A stretch of DNA of 64,000 nt from Saccharopolyspora_D taberi (GCF_039534165.1 NZ_BAAAUX010000001.1:62001-126000), one strand, 5' to 3'. Counted from the first letter of the stretch, positions 1 to 9,965 are shown. Notes: a model not told the origin generated them from the sequence alone. A program made the numbers and translations.

Positions 1-717
1 GCTGCAGGTCAGCACCGGCGGCTTCCACGACGTGCTGACCGGCGTCAGCAGGCGCAGCGCGCCGCGCAGTTCGCGCGCGGCCTTGCGCGCCTCCGGCTCG
101 TGCGGTCCGTCGGCCTTGTTGACCGCGATCAGGTCGGCGAGCTCCAGCACGCCCTTCTTGATGCCCTGCAACTGGTCGCCGGTGCGCGCCAGGGTCAGCA
201 GCAGGAAGCAGTCGACCATGCCCGCGACGGTCACCTCGGACTGGCCGACGCCCACGGTTTCCACCAGCACCACGTCGAATCCGGCGGCCTCCATCAGCAC
301 GATCGTCTCGCGCGTCGCCCGCGCGACGCCGCCGAGCGTGCCGGCCGAGGGGGAGGGCCGCACGAACGCCGACGGATCCGCCGCCAGCTTCGCCATCCGC
401 GTCTTGTCGCCGAGGATGCTGCCGCCGCTGCGCGTCGACGACGGGTCGACGGCCAGCACCGCGACCCGGTGCCCGGCGGCGGTCAGCATCGTGCCCAGCG
501 ACTCGATGAACGTCGACTTGCCCACGCCGGGAACCCCGGTGATCCCGACCCGGTGCGCACCGCCGCTGTGCGGCAGCAGCTCGATCAGCAGCTCCTGCGC
601 CTTGGCCCGGTGGTCCGCCCGCGTCGACTCGACCAACGTGATCGCCTGCGCGAGCTTCGAGCGCGACCCGTCGAGCACGCCCTTCGCGTAGTCGGAGACG
701 TCGATCGTGCGCGGCAT
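1..717 (-). CDS. meaB: MeaB/ArgK-family G3E GTPase (partial, C-terminus outside window)
   Basis: GTPase that protects and reloads adenosylcobalamin in methylmalonyl-CoA mutase. The first 239 residues are visible and the frame is still open at base 1. The start ATG (715-717) lies 2 nt after the mutB stop. Residues about 58-68 carry a P-loop of the form GVPGVGKST, followed by VDPSSTRSGGS and ETVGVGQSE, which are hallmark motifs of the family, and a VNKADG base-recognition motif. Its position directly downstream of the mutase large subunit is the usual chaperone arrangement, so translation is probably coupled. Family assignment is secure. Only the C-terminal dimerisation segment is missing, because of the window edge. 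Confidence 0.95.
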   Translation of the reverse strand, partial: MPRTIDVSDYAKGVLDGSRSKLAQAITLVESTRADHRAKAQELLIELLPHSGGAHRVGITGVPGVGKSTFIESLGTMLTAAGHRVAVLAVDPSSTRSGGSILGDKTRMAKLAADPSAFVRPSPSAGTLGGVARATRETIVLMEAAGFDVVLVETVGVGQSEVTVAGMVDCFLLLTLARTGDQLQGIKKGVLELADLIAVNKADGPHEPEARKAARELRGALRLLTPVSTSWKPPVLTCS

Positions 718-719
718 GG

Positions 720-2918
720 TCAGTGCCCGAGCCGGGTGCGCAGCGAGTCGAGCAGGCCGAGCGCGGCGTCGGCGATCACGGTGCCCGGCGGGAAGATCGC
801 GGTCGCCCCGCCCTGGCGCAGCGCGTCGAAGTCGGCGGGCGGGATCACGCCGCCGACGACGATCATGATGTCCTCCCGGCCGAGTTCGGCGAGCTCGTCG
901 CGCAGCGCTGGCACCAGCGTCAGGTGCCCGGCGGCCAGCGAGGACACCCCGACGATGTGCACGTCGGACTCCACCGCCTGCCGGGCGACCTCGCCGGGCG
1001 TCTGGAACAGCGGGCCCACGTCCACGTCGAAGCCGAGGTCGGCGAACGCCGTCGCGATCACCTTCTGGCCCCGGTCGTGGCCGTCCTGGCCCATCTTGGC
1101 GACCAGGATGCGCGGGCGGCGGCCCTCGTCCTCGGCGAACGCCTCGACGAGCTCGCGGGCCTGCTCCAGCGACTCCGACGGTCCCGATTCCTGCCGGTAC
1201 ACGCCGGAGATCGTACGGATCTGGCCGGAGTGGCGGCCGAAGACCTTCTCCAGCGCGTCCGAGATCTCGCCGACGGTCGCCTTGTGCCGGGCGGCGTCGA
1301 CGGCCAGCGTGAGCAGGTTGTGCGCCAGGTCGTCCGGGCGCTCGCCGGTCAGCGACGCCTCGGCCGCCGCGGTGAGCCGCCGCAGCGCGTCCTCGCACGC
1401 CTCGCCGTCGCGTTCTTCCCGCAACCGCCGGAGCTTCTCCAGCTGCGAAGCGCGGACCTCGGCGTTGTCGACCTTGAGGACCTCGATCTCCTCGTCCCCG
1501 TCGAAGCGGTACTTGTTGACCCCGATCACCGGCTGGCGGCCGGAGTCGATGCGCGCCTGGGTGCGCGCCGCGGCCTCCTCCACCCGCAGCTTCGGGATCC
1601 CCGCGTCGATCGCCTGCGCCATGCCGCCCGCGTCCTCGACCTCGGTGATGTGCGCCCACGCACGCTCGGCGAGGTCCTGGGTCAGCCGCTCGATGTAGTG
1701 GCTGCCGCCCCACGGGTCGATGACCCGCGTGGTGCCGGATTCCTGTTGCAGCACCAGCTGCGTGTTCCGGGCGATGCGGGCGGAGAAGTCGGTCGGCAGC
1801 GCCAGCGCCTCGTCGAGCGCGTTGGTGTGCAGCGACTGGGTGTGGCCCTGGGTCGCGGCCATCGCCTCCACGCAGGTGCGGGCGACGTTGTTGTAGACGT
1901 CCTGCGCGGTCAGCGACCAGCCGGAGGTCTGCGAGTGCGTCCGCAGCGACAGCGACTTCGGGTTGGCCGGCTCGAACTTCTTGACCAGCTTGGCCCAGAG
2001 CAACCGCGCCGCGCGGAGTTTGGCCACCTCCATCGCGAAGTTCATGCCGATGCCCCAGAAGAACGACAGCCGGGGCGCGAACGAGTCGATGTCCAGCCCG
2101 GCCTGGCGCCCGGCGCGCAGGTACTCGACCCCGTCGGCCAGCGTGTAGGCCAGCTCCAGGTCGGCGGTCGCCCCGGCCTCCTGGATGTGGTAGCCGGAGA
2201 TGGAGATCGAGTTGAACTTCGGCATCCGCTGCGAGGTGAACGCGAAGATGTCGGAGATGATCCGCATCGACGGCTGCGGCGGGTAGATGTAGGTGTTGCG
2301 GACCATGAACTCCTTGAGGATGTCGTTCTGGATGGTCCCGGCCAGCTTCTCGGGCGCGACACCCTGCTCCTCGGCGGCCACGACGTAGAGCGCCATCACC
2401 GGCAGCACCGCGCCGTTCATGGTCATCGACACGCTCATCCGGTCCAGCGGGATGCCGTCGAACAGCCGACGCATGTCGTAGATCGAGTCGATCGCGACCC
2501 CGGCCATGCCGACGTCACCGCCGACCCGGGGGTGGTCGGAGTCGTAGCCGCGGTGGGTCGCCAGGTCGAAGGCCACCGACAGGCCCTTCTGCCCGGCCGC
2601 CAGGTTGCGCCGGTAGAAGGCGTTGGACTCCTCGGCGGTGGAGAAACCCGCGTACTGGCGCACCGTCCACGGCTGGTTGACGTACATCGTCGGGTACGGC
2701 CCGCGCAGGAACGGCGCGATTCCGGGGTAGGTGTGCAGGAAGTCGAGCCCCTCGGTGTCGGCCGCGGTGTAGAGCGGGCGCACGCCGATGCCCTCCGGCG
2801 CCTCCCACACCAGCGCGTCGGCCTCCTTGCCGGTTTCGGCCAGCAGCGCGCTCTTCCACTGCTCGACGCCCTCCCCGCCCGGGCTGCCGAGCTCGACGCC
2901 TGCGAAGTTCGGGATCAT
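720..2918 (-). CDS. mutB: Methylmalonyl-CoA mutase large (catalytic) subunit
   Basis: Adenosylcobalamin-dependent isomerase of methylmalonyl-CoA and succinyl-CoA, acting in propionate/odd-chain catabolism and in supplying methylmalonyl-CoA. The protein has 732 aa, normal for the family. An N-terminal TIM barrel (from about residue 50, with PTMYVNQPWTVRQYAG) is followed by a C-terminal B12 domain containing DGHDRG, which provides the cobalt-ligating His, then SSLAAGH and VVGGVIP. I chose the ATG at 2916-2918 because the protein then begins MIPNFAGVEL, as expected, and because it overlaps the mutA stop by 4 nt (ATGA). A longer open frame upstream only reads mutA out of frame. Confidence 0.97.
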   Translation of the reverse strand: MIPNFAGVELGSPGGEGVEQWKSALLAETGKEADALVWEAPEGIGVRPLYTAADTEGLDFLHTYPGIAPFLRGPYPTMYVNQPWTVRQYAGFSTAEESNAFYRRNLAAGQKGLSVAFDLATHRGYDSDHPRVGGDVGMAGVAIDSIYDMRRLFDGIPLDRMSVSMTMNGAVLPVMALYVVAAEEQGVAPEKLAGTIQNDILKEFMVRNTYIYPPQPSMRIISDIFAFTSQRMPKFNSISISGYHIQEAGATADLELAYTLADGVEYLRAGRQAGLDIDSFAPRLSFFWGIGMNFAMEVAKLRAARLLWAKLVKKFEPANPKSLSLRTHSQTSGWSLTAQDVYNNVARTCVEAMAATQGHTQSLHTNALDEALALPTDFSARIARNTQLVLQQESGTTRVIDPWGGSHYIERLTQDLAERAWAHITEVEDAGGMAQAIDAGIPKLRVEEAAARTQARIDSGRQPVIGVNKYRFDGDEEIEVLKVDNAEVRASQLEKLRRLREERDGEACEDALRRLTAAAEASLTGERPDDLAHNLLTLAVDAARHKATVGEISDALEKVFGRHSGQIRTISGVYRQESGPSESLEQARELVEAFAEDEGRRPRILVAKMGQDGHDRGQKVIATAFADLGFDVDVGPLFQTPGEVARQAVESDVHIVGVSSLAAGHLTLVPALRDELAELGREDIMIVVGGVIPPADFDALRQGGATAIFPPGTVIADAALGLLDSLRTRLGH

Positions 2919-4756
2919 CGGCTTTCTCCCAACCTGCGGTGGAGGTCCTGCAAGACTTCGAGCGCGTCGCATCCGCTGAACACGCGGCCGTCGACGCCTT
3001 CGATCTCGGACGTACCCGCGAGCAGCACGTGCCGCGCGCCCGCTTCCTTCAGCGCCCGCGCGGTTTCGGCGGCGCGCTCGGCGTAGATCTTGTTGCTGGA
3101 GCACAGGCACACCACCGGTGCGCCGTCGTAGGCGGCGAGGACGTCCGCAGTGGACTCCGTCGGTCCGGCGTCCGGGGTTTCCAGGCCGCCGGCGGCGAAA
3201 AGGTTGCGGGCGAACGAGGCCCGCGCGTTGTGGTCGGCCAGGGGACCGAGCGTGGCGAGGAAGACCCCGGGCCGCTCTCCCGTCGCCGCCAGCCGCTCGT
3301 CGGAGGCGTCGCGCAGCTGCTCGAAGCCCTCGGCGTAGCGGTGCCGGGGGAGTCCGCCGGACCGCGGCGCGGGCGCCGGATCGCGCCGCAGCGCGGGTTC
3401 GTCGAGGTTCGGGAACTCGCTGACCCCGGTGATCGGGTCGGTCCGGTGCGCGATGGCGCCGCGGCGGCGCTCCCAGGTCTCGGCCAGCCGGTCGGCGACC
3501 AGGCCCGACCGCAGCGCGGCGGGCAGCCCGCCCTCGGCCTCGATCCGCTGGAACCACGCCCACGCCGCGCGGGCCAGCTCGTCGGTCAGCGTCTCCACGT
3601 AGTAGGAGCCGCCCGCCGGGTCGATCACCTGCGCCAGGTGCGACTCCTCCAGCAGCAGCGACTGCGTGTTGCGCGCGACGCGGCGGGAGAACGCGTCCGG
3701 CAGGCCGATCGCGGCGTCGAACGGCCGGACCGTCACCGCCTGCGCGCCGCCCATCCCGGCCGCGAACGCCGCGATCGTGCCGCGCAGCATGTTCACCCAC
3801 GGGTCGCGGCGGGTCAGCATCGCCGAGGAGGTCACCGCGTGCTGCGCCTGCGCGCGGTCGGCCGCGCCGACCTCACGGGCGACCCGCTCCCACAGCCGCC
3901 GCGCGGCCCGGAACTTGGCGATGGTCAGGAACTGGTCCGCGGTGGCGGCGTAGCGGAACTCCAGCGCCCGGGTGGCCGCGTCGACGCCGACCTCGTCGGC
4001 CAGCTCCCGCAGGTAGGTCACGCCCGCGGCGATCGAGCAGCCCAGCTCCTCGGCGTCGGAGCCGCCCGCGTCGTGGAACGGCAGGCCGTCGACGGTGATC
4101 GCCTTCAGCCCGGAGCCCGCGCTGAGCCGGACCGCCTCCAGCGCGGAGTCGAGTTCGACGGTTTCGCCGGTGCGCGCCCGCAGGCCGACCGGGTCGGCGC
4201 CGAGGTTGCCGCGCAGCGCGCCGGGCGCGACGCCCTGCTCGCGCGCCAGCTCAAGCAGGGCCGCCGCGGCTTCGGCGCTGTCCGGCCCGGCGTCGAGGAC
4301 GACGCTGATCATGTCCAGGTGCACGCCTTCGAGCGCGTCGGCCAGCGAGCCGACGGGCAGGCCGGTCGGCCCGAGCTCCAGCCACAGCGAGCCGACGCCG
4401 TTGTAGAGGTCGGCCAGGACCTCGCGGTTGGTCTCGGCGGCGTCCGGGTGCGCGTGCTGCTGGCGCACCTCCCAGCCGTCGTGGACGCAGCCCTGCGGCC
4501 TGCTGCCGCGCACGAACGGCGCGAGTCCGGGCGCACCGGGATCGGCCGGGCTCGCGGTGTAGAGCGGGTGGATCGTGATGCCGTCGTAGGTCTCGGTCGC
4601 CAGCACGTCCTCGACCGGGTCCGGCGCCTGCTCGCCCTCGGGCACCAGCCCGGACCGGCGCAGGACCTTGTCGACCTGCTGCTGCCACTGCTCCCGGGCG
4701 GGCTCCGGGAACTCCGCCGCGAGCGGCAGTCCGCTCGCCGTTGAGTGCGCCACCAT
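2915..4756 (-). CDS. mutA: Methylmalonyl-CoA mutase small subunit
   Basis: Structural partner of MutB in the heterodimeric mutase, 613 aa. It has the same TIM-barrel plus B12-fold layout as MutB (YDGITIHPLYT near the N-terminus, then a WERVAREVGAAD segment). The C-terminal domain has GPLADHNARASF where MutB has DGHDRG, so the cobalamin-binding DxHxxG motif is absent, as is normal for the small subunit. The start is placed at ATG 4754-4756 (MVAHSTASG). An in-frame ATG at 4816 would add 20 residues with no family counterpart. Neither start has a convincing ribosome-binding site. First gene of the mutA-mutB-meaB operon. Confidence 0.93.
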   Translation of the reverse strand: MVAHSTASGLPLAAEFPEPAREQWQQQVDKVLRRSGLVPEGEQAPDPVEDVLATETYDGITIHPLYTASPADPGAPGLAPFVRGSRPQGCVHDGWEVRQQHAHPDAAETNREVLADLYNGVGSLWLELGPTGLPVGSLADALEGVHLDMISVVLDAGPDSAEAAAALLELAREQGVAPGALRGNLGADPVGLRARTGETVELDSALEAVRLSAGSGLKAITVDGLPFHDAGGSDAEELGCSIAAGVTYLRELADEVGVDAATRALEFRYAATADQFLTIAKFRAARRLWERVAREVGAADRAQAQHAVTSSAMLTRRDPWVNMLRGTIAAFAAGMGGAQAVTVRPFDAAIGLPDAFSRRVARNTQSLLLEESHLAQVIDPAGGSYYVETLTDELARAAWAWFQRIEAEGGLPAALRSGLVADRLAETWERRRGAIAHRTDPITGVSEFPNLDEPALRRDPAPAPRSGGLPRHRYAEGFEQLRDASDERLAATGERPGVFLATLGPLADHNARASFARNLFAAGGLETPDAGPTESTADVLAAYDGAPVVCLCSSNKIYAERAAETARALKEAGARHVLLAGTSEIEGVDGRVFSGCDALEVLQDLHRRLGESR

Positions 4757-4905
4757 GAACAGTGATGGTAGGCCCACCGGCCGGTTGGCGAGACCTCTCG
4801 AATCTGTGATGCACATCGCATCGTCAAGCCTAGCGCGGATTCACTTATCGAGTTGTTTGAACGGACTTTGCGTTCCTCTGTTGCCTACCAGAACTTCAGA
4901 TGTGG

Positions 4906-5847
4906 TCAGTCCCAGCGCCACGAGACGCCCATGACTCCCCGCGGGACGTCGCGGGCGGCCAGGTGCACCGAGCGGTCCCGGGTGATCGGCAGCTCGCTCT
5001 CGACGCGCTCGGCCGAGAACGGCTCGCGGCGGAAGCGGTGGCAGCGGGCCGGCATGGCCGACACGTCGAAGTGCACCGACGCGACGTAGCTGTCGGCCGG
5101 GTACCGGAACCCGCGCCGGTGGTCGTGGCTGGGCACCGGCGAGTCCAGGCGGAACTCGTACTCCAGCAGGTGGGTCTCCCCGGCGCGCAGCTCGCGGTCG
5201 AACAGCAGCTCGGCCACCACCACCGGGGACGCCGAGTGCCTGCTGACCCGGCCCAGCCTGCAGTTCTGCCTGGCCGCGGGCACCAGCGCGGCCGGATCGC
5301 TGCCCGGCTCGCCGCGCAGGACCGCCAGGTACCGGTCGGCGCCCTGCTCCAGCGACCGCAGCACCGCGCGGGTGCGGATCCGGCGGATGGTCCGGTCCGG
5401 GCCGACGGTGACGACGTCCTCCTGGGAGAACACCCGCAGCTGGCGGTCGGAGGGGCCCAGCACCGGCTCGATGGCCTGGGTCAGCGGCGCGGCGGGTTCG
5501 AGGATGCCGTCGTAGCGGCGGTAGCCGGCTTCGCGCTGGGTCCACCGGCCGCGCGGGCGGGGCGGTCCCAGCAGCGCGGTCAGCGACTGGGCGGGCAGGT
5601 CGAGGATGTGCTCGATCACGCGAAGCGCGCGCAGGGAGTCGGTGCGCTCGGGGCGGCTGCGGCCGTGCTGCCAGTAGCTGAGGCTGGCGAGGCTGAGCTT
5701 GATGCCGCGGCGGGCCAGCCGGACGCGCAGCGCCTCCAGCGTGAGACCGCTGTGCTCGATCGCCGCTCGCAGCGCCAGGTGGAAGGGGCCGGAGCGGAGC
5801 AGGGCGTCGAGCTCGGCCCGGGAACTCTCGCGCGTCGCGGCGGTCAT
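4906..5847 (-). CDS. XRE-type helix-turn-helix protein with C-terminal domain of unknown function
   Basis: 313-aa protein. Residues about 20-90 form a cro/CI-like helix-turn-helix (GIKLSLASLSYWQHGRSRPER, then a hydrophobic helix ending in LTALLGP). The remaining 220 residues are a beta-rich domain with VVVAELLFDRELRAGET and RRGFRYPADSYVASVHFD, which I do not recognise as an enzyme. The start is supported by AGGAGG 5 nt upstream. It is a single minus-strand gene after 172 bp without coding. DNA-binding is likely from the N-terminus. The ligand or partner is unknown. Similar proteins are, to my knowledge, widespread in actinomycetes as uncharacterised regulators. Confidence 0.75.
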   Translation of the reverse strand: MTAATRESSRAELDALLRSGPFHLALRAAIEHSGLTLEALRVRLARRGIKLSLASLSYWQHGRSRPERTDSLRALRVIEHILDLPAQSLTALLGPPRPRGRWTQREAGYRRYDGILEPAAPLTQAIEPVLGPSDRQLRVFSQEDVVTVGPDRTIRRIRTRAVLRSLEQGADRYLAVLRGEPGSDPAALVPAARQNCRLGRVSRHSASPVVVAELLFDRELRAGETHLLEYEFRLDSPVPSHDHRRGFRYPADSYVASVHFDVSAMPARCHRFRREPFSAERVESELPITRDRSVHLAARDVPRGVMGVSWRWD

Positions 5848-6019
5848 CGCCGACCTCCTCGGTGTGCTGCTCGTCGCGGGAACGGCCGTCGGAGGTCAGG
5901 TTATTCACGGACCGGTTCGCCCGGGTTCTGGTGAATTCCCGGTTCTCCGCCGCGGGAGAGGTTTGCGCTGCGAGCGAGGGGCGTGGTGGTGCGCGACTGG
6001 CAATTACGCGGTTCTGCAC

Positions 6020-6217
6020 CTACGGGCTCTTGCCGCAGAGGTGGTACTCCCAGCCGGTTCCGGGCGTGTAGTGCAACTCGTAGTGGGTTTCGATCTTCGG
6101 GCCGTCGTGCAGGTGGATGTGGCGAAGCAGGCGGCCCGCGACCGCCTCGGAGTCGCGGAGGTCCTGGGTGCGGCCGTCGAGCGGCCCACCGATGAAACGA
6201 ACACTGCGGTCGAGCAT
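6020..6217 (-). CDS. Small conserved hypothetical protein (65 aa)
   Basis: Short protein starting MLDRSVRFIGGPLDGRTQDL and ending with a HYELHYTPGTGWEYHL segment. The GGPLDGR turn and the Tyr/His-rich C-terminus resemble small actinomycete proteins of unknown function. ATG 6215-6217 is preferred over an in-frame ATG at 6277 because GGAGAG lies 5 nt upstream of it, whereas the longer version adds a basic tail of shadow-like composition. No signal peptide or membrane segment. Function unknown. Confidence 0.6.
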   Translation of the reverse strand: MLDRSVRFIGGPLDGRTQDLRDSEAVAGRLLRHIHLHDGPKIETHYELHYTPGTGWEYHLCGKSP

Positions 6218-6409
6218 CCGGCTCTCCGTCTTCTGGCGGGACCGCGCGGGTCCGAACGGGCGGTGTCGAACTCCCATTGTCGCTAACCGGATGGGTTGCT
6301 GCGATGACCAAAAAGGGCCTTATGCATCGCGGATCGCGGGCGCGGTGCACTCGAACGGAGCAGTGCGGGCCATCGCTGGACCGGGTGGCCGGGGATTACG
6401 GTCGGCGGG

Positions 6410-6820
6410 GTGATCAGACGAGCGGTGCTGCCCGCCGCCTGCCTCGCAGCGCTCGCCGGTTGCGGCGCTTCGGGGCCGGACCCGGAGGTCGTGGCGGAGG
6501 CTGCGCAGCTGACCGGGGTACGTGTGCCGCCTGGGGCGGAGGTGCTCGGGGCGCAGTGCGAGCGCGGGCAGGACGTTATGTGCAAGATCGCCGTTGCGGT
6601 GGGGCCTGGGGACGTTGAGGCGTTGCTTGGTGCGTCCGGGGTGGTCGTCGCGTTGGAGCCGGGGCGGGCCGTCTCGTTGCCGCCGGTCGACGGCGTCGCG
6701 GTGGGGGCTGACGTCGCTTCCGCGCAGGAGGAAGTCGGGACCGGGGCTTTCCGGGAGATCTTGGTGGACCGGAGCGATCCTGCGCGGTCTGTGCTGCACG
6801 TGTGGGGGTACACGACCTGA
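6410..6820 (+). CDS. Putative small secreted lipoprotein
   Basis: 136-aa protein from a GTG start. Positively charged N-terminus (MIRRA), hydrophobic stretch and lipobox LAGC with the lipidated cysteine at residue 18, so it is probably anchored on the outer face of the membrane. Two further cysteines (about residues 50 and 58) could form a disulfide. The rest has no domain I recognise. It stands alone, about 130 bp from the divergent small gene at 6217 and 68 bp before the helicase. Confidence 0.65.
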   Translation: MIRRAVLPAACLAALAGCGASGPDPEVVAEAAQLTGVRVPPGAEVLGAQCERGQDVMCKIAVAVGPGDVEALLGASGVVVALEPGRAVSLPPVDGVAVGADVASAQEEVGTGAFREILVDRSDPARSVLHVWGYTT

Positions 6821-6888
6821 GCCCGGTTCGCGCCGATCCGACCCCGACTGCGGGGGGCGGAACCTGACCAGGGACGATCGGGGGCACG

Positions 6889-9399
6889 ATGACGCTCACC
6901 GACCAGCTCCCCGAGACCCCCGAACCGGACGCCCTGCTCGACGCCTTCACGGCGTGGACCACCGAGCGGGGCATCGAGCTCTACCCGGCGCAGGAAGAGG
7001 CGCTGATGGAGGTCGTGACCGGGGCGAACCTGATCCTGAGCACGCCCACGGGGTCCGGCAAGAGCCTGGTCGCCACCGGCGCGCACTTCGCCGCCCTCGC
7101 CTCCGGCCGCCGCACCTTCTACACCGCGCCGATCAAGGCGCTGGTCTCGGAGAAGTTCTTCTCCCTGGTGGAGGTCTTCGGCGCGGCCAACGTCGGGATG
7201 ATGACCGGCGACAGCAGCGTCAACGCCGACGCGCCGATCATCTGCTGCACCGCCGAGATCCTGGCCAACATCGCGCTGCGCGACGGCACCGCGGCCGACG
7301 TCGGCCAGGTCGTGATGGACGAGTTCCACTTCTACGCCGAGCCGGACCGCGGCTGGGCCTGGCAGGTGCCGCTGCTGGAGCTGCCGCAGGCGCAGTTCGT
7401 GCTGATGTCGGCGACGCTCGGCGACGTCACCCGGTTCCGGGACGACCTGATCCGCCGCACCGGCCGGGAGACCGCGGTCGTGTCCTCGGCCGAACGGCCG
7501 ATCCCGCTGACCTTCCGGTACGCGATGACCCCGCTGCACGAGACGATCGAGGAACTGCTCGGCGGCAACCAGGCCCCGGTCTACGTCGTGTACTTCAACC
7601 AGGCGTCTGCGCTGGAGCAGGCGCAGGCGCTGATGAGCATCAACGTCGCCACCCGCGAGCAGCGGGACCGGATCGCCGAGGCGATCGGCGACTTCCGGTT
7701 CACCGCGGGTTTCGGCAAGACGCTGTCCCGGCTGGTCCGGCACGGCATCGGCGTGCACCACGCCGGGATGCTGCCGAAGTACCGGCGGCTGGTCGAACAG
7801 CTCGCGCAGGCCGGTCTGCTCAAGGTCATCTGCGGCACCGACACCCTCGGCGTCGGCATCAACGTCCCGATCCGCACGGTGCTGCTGACCGGGCTCACCA
7901 AGTACGACGGGGTCCGGACCCGCCACCTCAAGGCGCGCGAGTTCCACCAGATCGCCGGCCGGGCCGGTCGCGCGGGTTACGACACCGCGGGCTACGTCGT
8001 GGTGCAGGCGCCCGAGCACGTCATCGAGAACGAGCGGGCGGTGGCCAAGGCGGGCGACGACGCGAAGAAGAAGCGCAAGCTGGTGCGCAAGAAGGCGCCC
8101 GAGGGCTTCGTGTCGTGGAGCGAGAAGACCTTCGAGAAGCTGGTCGAGGCCGAGCCGGAGCCGCTGACGTCGAGCTTCGTGGTCAGCCACTCGATGCTGC
8201 TCAACGTGATCAACCGGCCCGGCAATGGGAACGGTGACGCGTTCACCTCGATGAAGCACCTGCTCACCGACAACCACGAGGACCGCCCGGCCCAGCGCAA
8301 GCACATCCTGCGGGCCATCGCGATCTACCGCGCGCTGCTGGCCGCGGGCGTGGTGGAGCGCCTCGACGAACCCGACGAGCAGGGCCGCCGGGTCCGGGTG
8401 ACCGTGGACCTGCAGTTCGACTTCGCGCTCAACCAGCCGCTCTCGCCGTTCGCGCTGGCCGCGATCGAGCTGCTGGACGCCGAGTCGGCGTCCTACCCGC
8501 TGGACGTGCTCTCCGTGATCGAGTCCACTTTGGACGACCCGAGGCAGGTGCTGTCGGCCCAGCAGTTCAAGGCCCGCGGCGAGGCCGTCGCGCAGATGAA
8601 GGCCGACGGCATCGAGTACGACGAGCGGATGGAGCTGCTGGAGGAGATCACCCACCCCAAGCCGCTGGAGGAGCTGCTGGGGGCGGCCTACGAGATGTAC
8701 CGCAAGGGGCATCCGTGGGTGGGCGAGCACGAGCTGTCGCCGAAGTCGGTGGCCCGCGACATGTACGAGCGGGCGATGAACTTCGTCGAGTACGTCAACC
8801 ACTACGGCCTGGCCCGCTCGGAGGGCCTGGTCCTGCGCTACCTCGCCGACGTCTACAAGGCGCTGCGCCACACCGTGCCCGACGACGCCAAGACCGAGGA
8901 GCTCACCGACCTCATCGAGTGGCTGGGCGAGCTGGTCCGCCAGGTCGACTCCAGCCTGCTCGACGAGTGGGAGCGGCTGCGCAACCCGGCGCTGGAAGGC
9001 GCCGCCGGAACGCCGGTCGACGAGGGCCCGGAGCGGATCACCGCGAACAAGCGGGCGTTCCGCGTCCAGGTCCGCAACGCCCTGTTCCGCCGGGTCGAGC
9101 TGGCCGCCCGCCGCCACACCGACGAGCTGGGCGCGCTGGACCCCGACCTGGGCGCCGACGGCTGGGCCGACGCGCTGGACGAGTACTTCGACCAGCACGA
9201 CGAGATCGGCACCGGCCCCGACGCCCGCGGCCCGGCGCTGCTGATGATCACCGAGGGCGAGTCCAGCTGGACCGTCCGGCAGATCTTCGACGACCCGGAG
9301 GGCGACCACGACTGGGGCTTCAGCGCCGAGGTCGACCTGGCCGAGTCCGACGAGGAGGGCACCGCCGTGGTCCGCGTGACCTCGGTGGACCAGCTCTGA
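6889..9399 (+). CDS. DEAD/DEAH-box superfamily II helicase with DUF3516 C-terminal region
   Basis: 836-aa ATP-dependent helicase. Motif I is STPTGSGKS (about residue 45), motif II MDEFHF (about 143), motif III SATLGD, and motif VI HQIAGRAGRAG (about 360). The overall plan resembles Ski2/Mtr4-like helicases, and the long C-terminal half corresponds to the actinobacterial DUF3516 family. A basic KKKRKLVRKKAPEGF stretch follows the helicase core. Likely an RNA or DNA remodeller; substrate unknown. ATG 6889 gives the expected MTLTDQLPE N-terminus. Monocistronic by appearance, followed by 143 bp of non-coding DNA. Confidence 0.9.
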   Translation: MTLTDQLPETPEPDALLDAFTAWTTERGIELYPAQEEALMEVVTGANLILSTPTGSGKSLVATGAHFAALASGRRTFYTAPIKALVSEKFFSLVEVFGAANVGMMTGDSSVNADAPIICCTAEILANIALRDGTAADVGQVVMDEFHFYAEPDRGWAWQVPLLELPQAQFVLMSATLGDVTRFRDDLIRRTGRETAVVSSAERPIPLTFRYAMTPLHETIEELLGGNQAPVYVVYFNQASALEQAQALMSINVATREQRDRIAEAIGDFRFTAGFGKTLSRLVRHGIGVHHAGMLPKYRRLVEQLAQAGLLKVICGTDTLGVGINVPIRTVLLTGLTKYDGVRTRHLKAREFHQIAGRAGRAGYDTAGYVVVQAPEHVIENERAVAKAGDDAKKKRKLVRKKAPEGFVSWSEKTFEKLVEAEPEPLTSSFVVSHSMLLNVINRPGNGNGDAFTSMKHLLTDNHEDRPAQRKHILRAIAIYRALLAAGVVERLDEPDEQGRRVRVTVDLQFDFALNQPLSPFALAAIELLDAESASYPLDVLSVIESTLDDPRQVLSAQQFKARGEAVAQMKADGIEYDERMELLEEITHPKPLEELLGAAYEMYRKGHPWVGEHELSPKSVARDMYERAMNFVEYVNHYGLARSEGLVLRYLADVYKALRHTVPDDAKTEELTDLIEWLGELVRQVDSSLLDEWERLRNPALEGAAGTPVDEGPERITANKRAFRVQVRNALFRRVELAARRHTDELGALDPDLGADGWADALDEYFDQHDEIGTGPDARGPALLMITEGESSWTVRQIFDDPEGDHDWGFSAEVDLAESDEEGTAVVRVTSVDQL

Positions 9400-9542
9400 G
9401 CTGGTGGGCGGCTGACCCCCCGACCGGCCCAACACCGGTCCCGGCAACTGGTGGCGTCGCCCGAACAGGTGCCATACGATCAACGCGGTTCGTCCCGGAA
9501 CGTCCGATAGGTGCGGCTGAGCGCGCCGAAGGGAGTTCGATC

Positions 9543-9965
9543 ATGGCGAAGAAACCGCAGACGGTCGTGGCCGGTATCGACGGCTCCGAGGAGTCGGTCA
9601 GCGCGCTGCGCTGGGCCGCCGAGTACGTGGAGCGGGTCGGCGGCATCCTGCACGCGGTCACCATCTGGCACCAGCCGGTGCAGTTCGGCTACCGGCTGCC
9701 CACCCCGGACACCGAGCTGGAGCGGCGCGCCCGGCAGTCGCTGGACTCGACCGTCGAAGCGGTCCGGGGCGAGTTCCCCGGCGTCGACATCCGGCCGCGG
9801 CTGGTGCGCGGGCAGGTGATCGACGAGTTCGTCGGCATGTCCGAACAGGCCGACCTGCTGGTCCTGGGCAACAAGGGGCACGGCGCGTTCACCGGCATGA
9901 TGGTCGGTTCGGTCGCGCTCAAGCTCGTGCACCACGCCAAGTGCCCGGTCGTCGTCGTCCGCTGA
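9543..9965 (+). CDS. Universal stress protein (UspA family)
   Basis: 140-aa single-domain Usp protein. It opens with KPQTVVAGIDGSEES and ends in LVLGNKGHGAFTGMMVGSVA, which fits the ATP-binding signature G-x2-G-x9-G-S of the ATP-binding Usp subclass, then CPVVVVR. The start ATG 9543 has GAAGGGAG about 7 nt upstream. Such proteins respond to stress or dormancy signals in actinobacteria. No obvious operon partner. Confidence 0.93.
   Translation: MAKKPQTVVAGIDGSEESVSALRWAAEYVERVGGILHAVTIWHQPVQFGYRLPTPDTELERRARQSLDSTVEAVRGEFPGVDIRPRLVRGQVIDEFVGMSEQADLLVLGNKGHGAFTGMMVGSVALKLVHHAKCPVVVVR

Noticed and set aside
6283..9483. A very long open frame on the minus strand opposite the helicase gene
   Set aside because: Antisense frame of high-GC coding DNA, with repetitive Leu/Gly/Arg/Val composition and no domain; the plus-strand helicase has intact motifs.
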